From Chaenocephalus aceratus (taxonomy: Eukaryota > Chordata > Actinopteri > Perciformes > Channichthyidae), in NCBI GenBank assembly GCA_023974075.1, contig CM043799.1:1767545-1831544 (forward strand): a stretch of 64,000 nt of DNA. The letters are read 5' to 3'. The position numbers were made by a program, and so were the translations under genes. Position 1 is the first letter of the stretch; each line of letters begins with the position of its first letter. Below the pieces are notes generated by a model, which was not told the DNA's origin, ran no database searches, and worked only from the letters and a program-made list of their open reading frames with translations. Below are positions 55,430-64,000 of the stretch, one piece after another.

Positions 55430-56527
55430 GCCACGGAGGAGCACACAGCCTCTGTGAGCGAGCGAGACAGAGAGAGAGCGAGAGCGCTACCTTTATCTAT
55501 TTAATATAGATGTAACAAATAAAGTAAGAAATCATTCCAATGTGTATATAGGACAGTACAACAAAACATTTTTAAAAGGGGAGTGATTAGTAAAATATGC
55601 ATAAATAAAAAGAAAGAATGCTAACTAGGTAACATAAGATAAGAATAAACAAGTTGAAATGATTTGTTATTGGTTGTGATCATATTCTAAAGATGTTTGG
55701 ATTATTGAAAAGTATACAGCTCCCTTTCATAGAGTGTTGAGAGCTGTATCCAAACATTCATTTTGCTCTCAAAGTGCACCAGATTGATGCATTTCACTTC
55801 AACATTTAAAAAAAACATCTTTAATTAAATTTAATACATTTGATTTTAGTAAACATTGGAAACGGGTCCCACAGACCTAAACAGCACACAACGGTTAAAG
55901 GTAAGCATATAATAATGTTCCAATGTGCTAAATATATACACTGCAAAAACAAAAATAAGAGGAGAAAAAGTAGCTCACGACTTGTTTTATTTTTTGAAAG
56001 TAGCTCTCATCCAGAGGTCGCGTTAACCGAATATTTTCCGTCTATGACCGATTTTTTTTAACAATGACATAAAAATCTGAAAGCAGTCGGTCATTTTGAT
56101 GGATTAGAACAAACTCAGAACAGCGCCAAAGTTCCCCCGCAGCGAGGCTCCGGTGTTATGCATGCCTGCCAAAAAAGGAAATGATACCGTTTCCAAACCC
56201 AACTTTGCCGTACAAATCATTGAAATGTCTGTGAGTTTTGGCTTTACGCTGTGCGCACTGCCGCGAGGTGCAGTTCACGAGCGTGCGCCCCGCCCCCATG
56301 CCCGCCCCCATGCCCGCCCCCTGTTGACAGTTCACGACTGTGCTCTCCCCCCCCCCCCCCGGTTGACAGTTCTCTCTCTCACCCCCCCCCCCCCAGAGTG
56401 TAAAGGCCGACGGGTAATACTGAATTTTTACGGAATGTTTACGATCCTGTCCGTCAAAATGACAGGCAGTGAAAAAGTCTAGCGCAACCTCTGCTCTCAT
56501 CCTAAAAAAGGTTGGAGACCCCTGTTG
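55430..56527. mobile_element. hAT-like noncoding element, copy 2 of the dispersed family
   Basis: 55525-55820 matches 19590-19910. The right end AAAAAAGGTTGGAGACCCCTG (56505-56525) is typical of fish hAT repeats. A 482-bp MITE is inserted at 56012-56493. No coding sequence is seen. Confidence 0.6.
56012..56493. mobile_element. 482-bp hAT-type MITE with 8-bp target duplication
   Basis: Ends CAGAGGTCGCGTTAACCGAA and (complement) GCGCAACCTCTG; exact 8-bp duplication CTCTCATC at 56004-56011 and 56494-56501. Internal C-runs and a repeated CCCCATGCCCGC at 56290-56320. A 146-bp relative is at 58539-58684, sharing GGTCGCGTTAACCGAATA and CTGTCCGTCAAAATGAC. Confidence 0.9.
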
Positions 56528-56689
56528 TAAAATGATACATTTGACAATTTTAAGCTTGGCCTACCATTTTATTGGAGCGATGAGGAATGACTGAAAAAGT
56601 TTGACAACCACTGCTTTAGCTTGAGGACATCAAACAAACAAATGACAATGAACTAGAACGTACGTTCTAACGTGCCCCACGAACAGTGT

Positions 56690-57690
56690 TGTGCTAGTTA
56701 CTGAAAACCAGTAACTAGTTACCATTACTAGTTGCTTCATTTCAAAAATAACTCAGTTACTTTACTGATTACTTACACCAAAAAGTATTGCGTCACTGTG
56801 AAAAGTAACGTTTTAGTTACTTAAAAAAAGGGCTCCCATTATATTAATGCCCTTCTAGCCTTCATTTCAGTACTGTTATTGCATTGGAGAATAATACGAT
56901 CTGTTGATCAACTTGACATGCATTATATGCAATCTGGATAGCATCGATATTAGCTGGCTTTACATTTTTGTATATTCTTTCTCCAGGTAGTTGGAAAAAG
57001 TTTTCCGTTTCATATGCCGTGTGCCGCCCGGACATGCTATCATGCTAACTAGCTCCCTGAAAGCGGGTGACTCCACTGTAGCAATAGCCTGCATGTGTTC
57101 TACAACATACCGTGCAATGGCTTTATCGACTTTCCCTGGCTAGCAGTCCCTCGGTTAAAATCCAGCCGCTGTTGCTTAGGTGCAGGTGGAGGTGGAGTGG
57201 CGTTAGATGAGTCTGGGTCTGTGCTGGGTCTTAGTTACTAGCTTCGTCCCAGCATGTTGTTTCTGCAGATGTTTTAGAGATGTGAATGACTGGTTTGGGC
57301 AGTAGATAGGCTCTTTGACCCGCCAGGACACAACTTACATTTAACTAAAACGTTCTTTTCTTTGTGCTCGACAAAAGTGAAATAGTGAGAATATCTCCAG
57401 GTGGAGAAACTAGACTTGAGCTCCGCCGCCGCCATGATAGTCTTGTTAGTAAACAACACAAACACGCCCACAGCCTGTCTCCGCATGTGACACAGGAAGT
57501 ATCTAAGTACATTTACTCAAGTACTGTACTTAAGTACAGTTCTCATCTCTGTTCGCCTGGCTGTTGACTATATAAAAAAACTAACGCAGTAACGGAGTAA
57601 CGCACCATGTAGTAACGGTAACTGAAAAAGTAATGCGTTAGAGTACTAGTTACTGCCAAAAATAACGGCGTTACAGTTACAGTAATATTG
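56690..57690 (-). mobile_element. hAT element with BED finger, decayed
   Basis: CAGTGTTGTGCTAGTTACTG at 56692 and the AGTAACGG/GTTACTGCC-rich opposite end (57585-57680) are the usual hAT ends built of TAACG/GTTAC motifs. Between them lies a minus-strand transposase start. A short MITE end (GTACATTTACTCAAGTACTG, 57507) has inserted near 57497-57560. Confidence 0.75.
57190..57433 (-). pseudogene. hAT transposase N-terminus with BED-type zinc finger
   Basis: Minus-strand frame begins MAAAELKSSFSTWRYSHYFT near 57433 and continues EKNVLVKCKLCPGGSKSLST with SHSHL, the Cys-x-x-Cys half of a BED finger. After a frame change the His half (LKHLQKQHAG) is readable near 57260. Downstream coding is stop-rich. 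The catalytic domain is absent. Confidence 0.7.
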
Positions 57691-58515
57691 AATTGTTCTC
57701 TCTTAGTAAGATCCCATTTTCAATAAAATGGTGGTCTCACCTTGACTTGAAGATGAAGTCCATGCTATCCTTCTGGACAAAAATCTCTCTTACCTTTTCG
57801 TAAAAGTCCTCATTATCTTCTTGTAGTTTCAAAAGTCTATCATAAATCTAATCTAATCAATAGATCTATGATTCGAAAATGATAAAAGTAGGGTAGACAT
57901 GTGGATATTATCCGGCTGAACAAAACGTGCATTTATCTAACAGGTACGTTTCCCACAGATCTTATTTGGAGCTATTTTCTAAAATCCCATGGAGAAATCT
58001 CATTCCTTTTCGTGGAGGGAACCCATGCGCAGCTTACTTCCGGGTTTTAGGACGCGTCTCTCTCCTCCTCTTCACGCTAGTGTTAATTTCGTTGACTAAA
58101 ACTATGACGAAATATGTTCGTCAACGACCTTTTTTTCCATGACGAACACGAGACGATGACGAGACGGCACCGACGGCAGTAAACAATAACTGTAATGAAA
58201 TCATCATGCAATATCGTTGACGAAAAGTGACGAGACGAAAATGTAGTTTACTAAATAAAAACTATGACAAAATCTCTCTTTACTTTCGTTGACGAAAAAT
58301 GAGGAGACGAAATATTATCAAAGATAACGTTAAATCTCTGATAGTCAGTTTTTCTCCCAGCAGTTCCATTTCCGGTGCTGCGGCAGAGCAGCAGCTGTTT
58401 CTGTGCTGCGCGCGGCGGTACATTTTAATTACACCGGGCAGCGGCACAATATGAACTGTCAGGAAGACTCGGGTCTAACTCATGGTCTAACTAACCTTAT
58501 TTAACAGAAAATAAA

Positions 58516-58850
58516 ATGGCAACAACAGGGCTTGGGAGCAGTGGTCGCGTTAACCGAATACCCCCCCGTCAGCGCGAGTAAGTGATACATTGTGCACTCG
58601 ACGGATAATAATGGATTATGACGGAAATGTTACAATCCTGTCCGTCAAAATGACTGACAATGAAAAAGTCTAAAGCCACCACTGCTTGGGAGAAAGAAAC
58701 GATGTGATATTTGGGCCCATTTTCGCTACAATGAGGCGGAGAAAAAAAGCGAATGCATTGTTTTACCAGAAGGGAAGCAATGTGGCCAAAACACAGCTGG
58801 TAAAAACACCACAAACCTGAGCAGATACTCTCTGCAAAGCTGCTTTCTTA
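58516..58850 (+). pseudogene. hAT BED-finger start, interrupted by a MITE
   Basis: ATG at 58516 begins MATTGLG and, after skipping the MITE and one TSD copy (58539-58692), continues RKKRCDIWAHFRYNEAEKKS, ECIVLPEGKQCG and NTAGKNTTNLSRYS. This is a BED-type zinc finger as in hAT transposases (W..F, K-S-x-C, C-G, GKNTTNL). The rest of the transposase is absent. The MITE insertion and lack of a core make it a relic. Confidence 0.75.
58539..58684. mobile_element. 146-bp hAT-type MITE with perfect 8-bp target duplication
   Basis: The ends CAGTGGTCGCG and (complement) GCCACCACTG share the CAGTGGT tip, flanked by identical CTTGGGAG (58531-58538, 58685-58692). The insertion lies within the BED-finger coding sequence of the host hAT. 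It is a shorter relative of the 56012-56493 element. Confidence 0.92.
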
Positions 58851-58915
58851 AATCATTCAACCTGTGTTTTTCATCAAATAAGGACAAGATAATCTTATTT
58901 ATTTATATACTAAAA

Positions 58916-61900
58916 TTACAAATTATTGGTTTTGGCTAGACTAGTTTGACTGAAATCCATCCATCCATCCATCCATCCATCTTCTCCCAGCAGAGAGCCC
59001 CAAACTTTCTTTTCCCTGGCGACATCAACCAGCTCTGACTGGGGGATCCCAAGGCGCTCCCAGGCCAGCGAAGAGATATAATCCCTCCACCTGGTCCTAG
59101 GTCTACCCCTTGGTCTCTTCCCAGCTGGACGTGCCTGGAACACCTCCCTAGGGAGGCGCCCAGGTGGCATCCTAACTAGGTGCCCGAACCACCTCAACTG
59201 GCATCTTTCGACGCGAAGGAGGAGCGGCTCAACTCCGAGTCCCTCCCTGATGACCGAACTTCTCACCTTATCTCTAAGGGAGACACCAGCCACCCGGCGG
59301 AGGAAACCCATCTCGGCCGCTTGTATCCGCAATCTCGTTCTTTCGGTCATGACCCATCCTTCATGACCATAGGTGAGGGTAGGAACGAAAATGGCCCGGT
59401 AGACAGAGAGCTTTGCCTTCTGGCTCAGCTCCCTTTTCGTCACAACGGTGCGGTAAAGCGACTGCAGTACCGCTCCCGCTGCTCCGATTCTCCGGCCCAT
59501 CTCACGCTCCATTGTTCCCTCACTCGAGAACAAGACCCCGAGATACTTGAACTCCTTCACTTGGGGTAAGGACTCATTCCCTACTTGGAGTGGACAGTCC
59601 ATCGGTTTCCTGCTGAGAACCATGGCCTCAGATTTGGAGGTGCTGATCCTCATCCCAGCCGCTTCACACTCGGTTGCGAACCGATCCAGTGAGTGCTGAA
59701 GGTCGCAGACCGATGAAGCCATTAGAACCACATCATCTGCAAAAAGCAGTGGTGCAATCCTTAGTCCACCGAACTGCAGACCCCCTCCCCCACGACTACG
59801 CCTCGAAATCCGATCCATGTATATTACAAACAGGATTGGTGACAAAGCGCAGCCCTGGTGGAGGCCAACCCTCACCGGATATGGGTCCGACTTACTGCCG
59901 AGGACCCGGACACAGCTCTCGCTTTGGGAGTACAGAGATTGGATGGCCCTGAGTAGAGACCCCCTCACCCCATACTCCCGCAGCACCTCCCACAGTAACT
60001 CCCTGGGAACTTGGTCATACGCCTTCTCCAAGTCTACAAAACACATGTAGACCGGATAAGCGTACTCCCAGGCCCCCTCCAGGATCCTTGCGAGAGTAAA
60101 AAGCTGATCCGTCGTTCCACGACCAGGACGGAATCCGCATTGTTCCTCCTCAATCTGAGGTTCGACAATCGGCCTGACCCTCCTTTCGAGTACCTTGGAG
60201 TAAACTTTCCCGGGGAGGCTGAGTAGTGTGATGCCTCTGTAATTGGCACACACCCTCTGATCCCCCTTTTTGAAAAGGGGAACCACCACCCCGGCCTGCC
60301 ACTCCTTCGGTACTGTTTCCGACTTCCACGCAACGTTGATGAGACGTGTCAACCATGACAGTCCCTCAACACCCAGAGCCTTCAGCATTTCCGGGCGGAT
60401 TTCATCCACCCCCGGGGCTTTGCCACTGTGGAGTTGTTTGACGACCTCAGTGACCTCCCCCCGGGAGATTGGTGTTGATCCCCCGTCATACTCCAGCTCT
60501 GCCTCTAACATAGAGGGCGGAGTTGTCGGGTTCAGGAGTTCCTCAAAGTGTTCCTTCCAACGCCCCAACACTCCATCAGTTGAGGTCAACAACGTCCCAT
60601 CCTTACTGTACACAGCTTGGATGGTCCCCTGCTTCCCCCTCCTGAGGTGTCGGACAGTTTTCCAGAACAACTTTGGTGCCGCCCGAAAGTCCTTCTCCAT
60701 GTCTTCTCCGAACTTCTCCCACCCCCGCTGCTTTGCCTCGGCCACGGATGAGGCTGCTGCCCTTCGGGCCTGTCGGTACCTTGCAACTGCCTCGGGAGTC
60801 CCCTGGGATAACAAATCCCTGAAGGCCTCCTTCTTCAGTCGGACGGCTTCCCTGACCACCGGTGTTCACCAGGAGGTTCGAGGGTTACCGCCCCTTGAGG
60901 CACCTAGGACCTTGAGACCACAGCTCCCCGCCGTGGCTTCGGCAATAGAGGCTTTGAACACCGACCACTCTGGTTCAATGTCCCCAACCTCCACAGGAAT
61001 GCCCGAAAAGCTCCGCCGGAGGTGTGAGTTGAAGGCCTCCTGAACTTGGGCCTCCTCCAGACGTTCCCAGTTCACCCGAACTACACGTTTGGGCTTACCA
61101 GGTCTATCCAGAGGCTTCCCCCGCCACTCGACCCAACTCACCACCAGATGGTGATCAGTTGACAACTCCGCCCCTCTCTTTACCCGAGTGTCCAAAACAT
61201 ACGGCCTCAGGTCCGATGATACGATAACGAAATCGATCATGGACCTTCTGCCTAGGGTGCTCTGGTTCCACGTACACTTATGAGCATCCTTATGTTCGAA
61301 CATGGTGTTTGTTATGGCCAATCCATGACTAGCACAGAAGTCCAGTAACAAACCACCACTCCGGTTCAGATCAGGGGGGCCGTTCCTCCCAATCACGCCC
61401 CTCCAAGTGTCTCCATCATTGCCCACATGTGCGTTGAAGTCTCCCAGCAAGATTAAAGAGTCCCCTTCAGGAGCCCCATACAGGACTCTTTCCAGGGTCT
61501 CCAAGAAGGCCGTATACTCTGAACTGCTGTTGGGTGCATAAGCACACACAACAGTCAGAGTTTTCCCCCCCATAACCCGCAGGCGTAGGGAGGCGACCCT
61601 CTCGTCCACTGGGGTAAACTCCAACAACGAAGCACCTAACCGGGGACTTGTGAGTATCCCCACACCTGCCCGGCGCCTCACACCTTGAGCAACTCCGGAG
61701 AAGAATAGAGTCCAACCCCTATCCAGAAGTAAGGTTCCAGAGCCGACGCTGTGCGTAGAGGTGAGCCCAACCAGATCCAACTGGTACCGTTCCACCTCCC
61801 GCACAAGCTCCGGCTCCTTCCCCCCAGAGAGGTGACGTTCCACGTCCCCAAAGCCAGCTTCTGCCGCCCGGGTCTGGTCCGTCGAGACCCTCCGCTTTCA

Positions 61901-61990
61901 CTGCCACCCTTCTGGCAGCGCATCGTTGTTTCCCGTAGGTGGTGGGCCCGCGGGACGGAGAAGCGGAGGTGTTGCCCACGTTGCCTTTTC
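58916..61990 (-). pseudogene. Rex3-like endonuclease-reverse transcriptase, two lesions
   Basis: Minus strand. The endonuclease starts in a different frame ([15 protein letters not shown], about 61870-61825). A G-run of six where seven are needed shifts it near 61820-61825. The next frame (61843-60866) carries [39 protein letters not shown] (GDFN), [12 protein letters not shown] and [15 protein letters not shown] at 60866-60868 replaces an expected TGG after PRTSW; the same frame then continues as RT: LHSGKAPGVDEIRPEMLKAL, NYRGITLLSLPGKVYSKVLE, MCFVDLEKAYDQVPRELLWE, LHQGCALSPILFVIYMDR, APLLFADDVVLMASS, and the C-terminal CQLRWFGHLVRMPPGRLPRE. The frame runs through the GATG tail (GWMDGWMD) into flanking DNA and stops near 58916. 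All catalytic motifs are present. Confidence 0.92.
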
Positions 61991-62113
61991 GGGCTGGGCC
62001 CGGCCGGGCTCCGTGGCAAGCCCGGCCACCAGACGCTCGCCGACGAGTCCTCCTTCTGGGCCTGGCTCCAGAAGGGGACCCCGGGCTTCCTCCGGGCCGG
62101 GTATCCTCACTTC
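58957..62113 (-). mobile_element. Rex3-like (RTE) LINE, nearly full length, 14-bp target duplication
   Basis: AGTTTGACTGAAAT occurs at 58943-58956 and 62114-62127 as a perfect 14-bp target duplication. On the minus strand the element ends in six GATG units (58957-58980), as Rex3 does. At 3,157 bp it is close to the full Rex3 length. It carries one long endonuclease-RT frame with very few lesions, so it is a recent insertion. Confidence 0.93.
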
Positions 62114-62374
62114 AGTTTGACTGAAATATTCTATATAATCTGATGACTAAAAAAGACTCAACAGTTTTCATTGACAAAAAGTAGACTAAAATAATTAGTT
62201 TACTTTGACTAAAATAAGACTAAAATGCTCAGACTTTTAGTCGACTAAAACTTGACTAAATAAAAACAGGATAAAGGTGACTAAATATGACTAAAACTAA
62301 AAAGGAAATTTAACACAGGACTAAGACTAAAACTAAATAAAAAAATAGCTGACGAAATTAACACTACTTCACAC

Positions 62375-63804
62375 ACCACACTTTTCGCGGCACACGTACT
62401 TACAGCCAATCAGCTCTGAATGATGTGAGATGACGTATGGTGGGGATGGCAGCTCAATGCCCCTATGGTCATTATATGTTTGCCACACACATTAAATAGG
62501 ACAATACTCTGAGCATGCGCAGTGTAGATTTTACAGTCACCGGTCTTAGACAGTCAGAGGGAGGGGCATCGGGTTGTGTCCCACATGGCTCTAAACAGCT
62601 CAATAGGCACACACTGTAGACACTAATTAGAAGAACACAGACTAAAACAGCAATGTACAGAAAATCAGATGATTAACCATGAACTTAAAATTATATTTTA
62701 TTTTTATTTTTATTTATTTTTTGCATTTTGTTGTCGGCCTAATCATTATTTGTAATACTTTCTGCTGACACTAGGTGGGGCTGATTGGTTTAAATTGTGT
62801 ACAATGCTTTTGTATTTTTCCCCTTCGATTCGGAGAAACAAGTATTTTTTCGGAGTTTAGGATTGCCGAAGACTCTATGGACATCAAAACAACTGGACAG
62901 GAGGATTTACATTCCTGTAGCTTCTGCACAGCAGAGGAGCGTTCAAGCTTTCTGCAAACCATAAAGAATGCTACAGTAGTTCCTGTATTCAAAGTGATTC
63001 ATGTGTTCGAACAGTGCTGTGCATCTCATACCCTTCACTTGGTGTTTAAAGGTGGCAGAGAACAGAACAAGTTGCTTCCCGTTCAGAAGCCAAGTGCTTT
63101 CCTTCCAAATAATGACACATTAAAGTCTGCGTTCTCAGGGGCCTTTTATCTGCTGCTCAAGTTATCTCCCTCAAGTTCTTGTTAATGCCTTTACCCACTT
63201 CTGCTCTCAAATTCATTATTTTTCCTACTAATCTCCGGAGTGGATAAAAACGCCCTAAGTCCTTCAAAAACGTTTCTTGCCAAATGTATGAAAAAATTAT
63301 ATTATTGCCCCTATTAAATGAATGCTCAATGCCAATACATTATTGATATCTTCACTCTTTCAAAGTTGCTCTGACACCTGGGATTGCAGGGAGGGAAATT
63401 GAAAAAGATTTTGAGGAAAGGAAGAGAAACAGTTGAGGGCGAATTATATTGCCATCTTGAACTCGTCTGTTAAGAATTAGTGGTTAATTGTAATGTGCGT
63501 GCCGTGTCCCCGGCCATCGCCGCAGTGTGGCTGGAAGTCGTCTGCCAGCCGGTGATAGAATACTCACTGCTCCTGCTCTCATAATTGGCAGAAGAAGAAG
63601 AATCACAGAGACTTTGATTACAATATGCAGAAGAAGCAGAGGGGGGGGGAGTTGTGTTTTCTTCAACAGGTTTGACTCTGCATAACATCACCAGCTTCAA
63701 AGAGGCTGTGTGAGCCGCCAAATGTTCACCACGTCCTCCGTCTTACCCTTCAGAAGCAGAGACACTAGTGTATCACTTAACAGTCAACGAGGAGGGAGAG
63801 AGAG
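62375..63804. other. Intergenic; candidate conserved noncoding block 62770-63720
   Basis: No gene is recognised. 62770-63720 is repeat-free with balanced composition, a 136-codon frame without domain motifs (62775-63185), and AT-rich sites such as CAAATTCATTATTTTTCC. It may be a conserved enhancer; untested. Confidence 0.3.
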
Positions 63805-63904
63805 NNNNNNNNNNNNNNNNNNNNNNNNNNNNNNNNNNNNNNNNNNNNNNNNNNNNNNNNNNNNNNNNNNNNNNNNNNNNNNNNNNNNNNNNNNNNNNNN
63901 NNNN
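63805..63904. other. Assembly gap (100 N)
   Basis: Exactly 100 N bases, the conventional placeholder for a scaffold gap of unknown length. ORFs running through it are meaningless. Confidence 0.99.
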
Positions 63905-64000
63905 AAACATCATGTGTGAAATAAACAACTGCAGTTCAAAATTAAAGTTTTTTTATTTTTGTTGTGGAATCAATTAATTTCTTTCTTTAAAAGGAAAAAA

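Larger units (their letters stand above)
58078..62366 (+). mobile_element. hAT element with 8-bp target duplication, carrying two later insertions
   Basis: The ends TAGTGTTAATTTCGT (58078) and complement (ending 62366) are identical over 15 bp and are flanked by CTTCACGC (58070-58077) and CTTCACAC (62367-62374), an 8-bp duplication with one CpG-type change. Subterminal CGTTGACGAAAA and GTCGACTAAAAC motifs repeat at both ends. Without its insertions it is about 1 kb, so it is non-autonomous. Confidence 0.9.

Noticed and set aside
59180..62143. Plus-strand ORFs (up to 257 codons) across the Rex3 element
   Set aside because: They are antisense shadows of the GC-rich Rex3 coding frame.
62775..63185. 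136-codon ORF
   Set aside because: No recognisable domain, no clear promoter or splice context; the region looks like noncoding unique DNA.
63710..63977. ORFs across the N run
   Set aside because: They translate 100 unknown bases.

Overview
The window is vertebrate, and very probably teleost (percomorph-like) genomic DNA, almost entirely made of transposable elements, satellites and intergenic sequence. The evidence is the mix of fish-typical non-LTR retrotransposons (L2/Maui-like, Rex1-like, Rex3-like, L1), hAT, PIF/Harbinger, Tc1 and TTAA-flanked DNA elements, a DIRS-like reverse transcriptase fragment, a tRNA-type SINE, many long (CA)n/(GT)n tracts and a 100-N scaffold gap. I recognise no host protein-coding gene, rRNA or functional tRNA. 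All family names come from motif recognition without a database search.

Layout. 1-1988: 3' half of an L2-like LINE ending in a (TTGA)n tail. 1989-3537: AT-rich higher-order repeat. 3538-4664: a compact cluster of intact small ORFs of unknown origin, possibly a viral or large-transposon remnant. 4742-5480: a LINE 3' fragment and an orphan TTAA-element end. 5481-11577: mostly unique DNA with a LINE tail, one (CA)n tract and a conserved-element-like stretch. 11578-14900: a MITE with a 57-bp minisatellite, split by a 943-bp Harbinger-like insertion and then by an L2-like LINE. 15680-18110: two-exon hAT pseudogene. 18176-24029: LINE endonuclease fragment, microsatellites and a 2-kb foldback element with ~0.46-0.51-kb inverted arms. 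24030-32100: unique DNA with candidate conserved noncoding stretches, microsatellites and two more minisatellites. 32129-33015: L1 fragment. 33016-39114: unique DNA plus a hAT C-terminal relic. 39115-40486: 40-bp tandem array interrupted by two palindromic elements. 41271-46500: dense debris (SINE, DIRS, TTAA element, two hATs, Tc1). 46923-50335: mostly unique.

50336-54860 is a Rex1-like LINE on the minus strand carrying a ~1.5-kb, 32-bp-period minisatellite that grew from its own coding sequence. 55015-57690 holds more hAT-type repeats. 58070-62374 is a set of nested insertions: a hAT with an 8-bp target duplication contains both a 146-bp hAT-type MITE with its own 8-bp duplication and a nearly intact 3.16-kb Rex3 with a 14-bp duplication. 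62375-63804 looks like unique, possibly conserved noncoding DNA before the gap.

No genes here act together as a pathway. The biology is the insertion history, a few possibly regulatory noncoding stretches, and the unexplained ORF cluster at 3538-4664, which is the best candidate for something undescribed.
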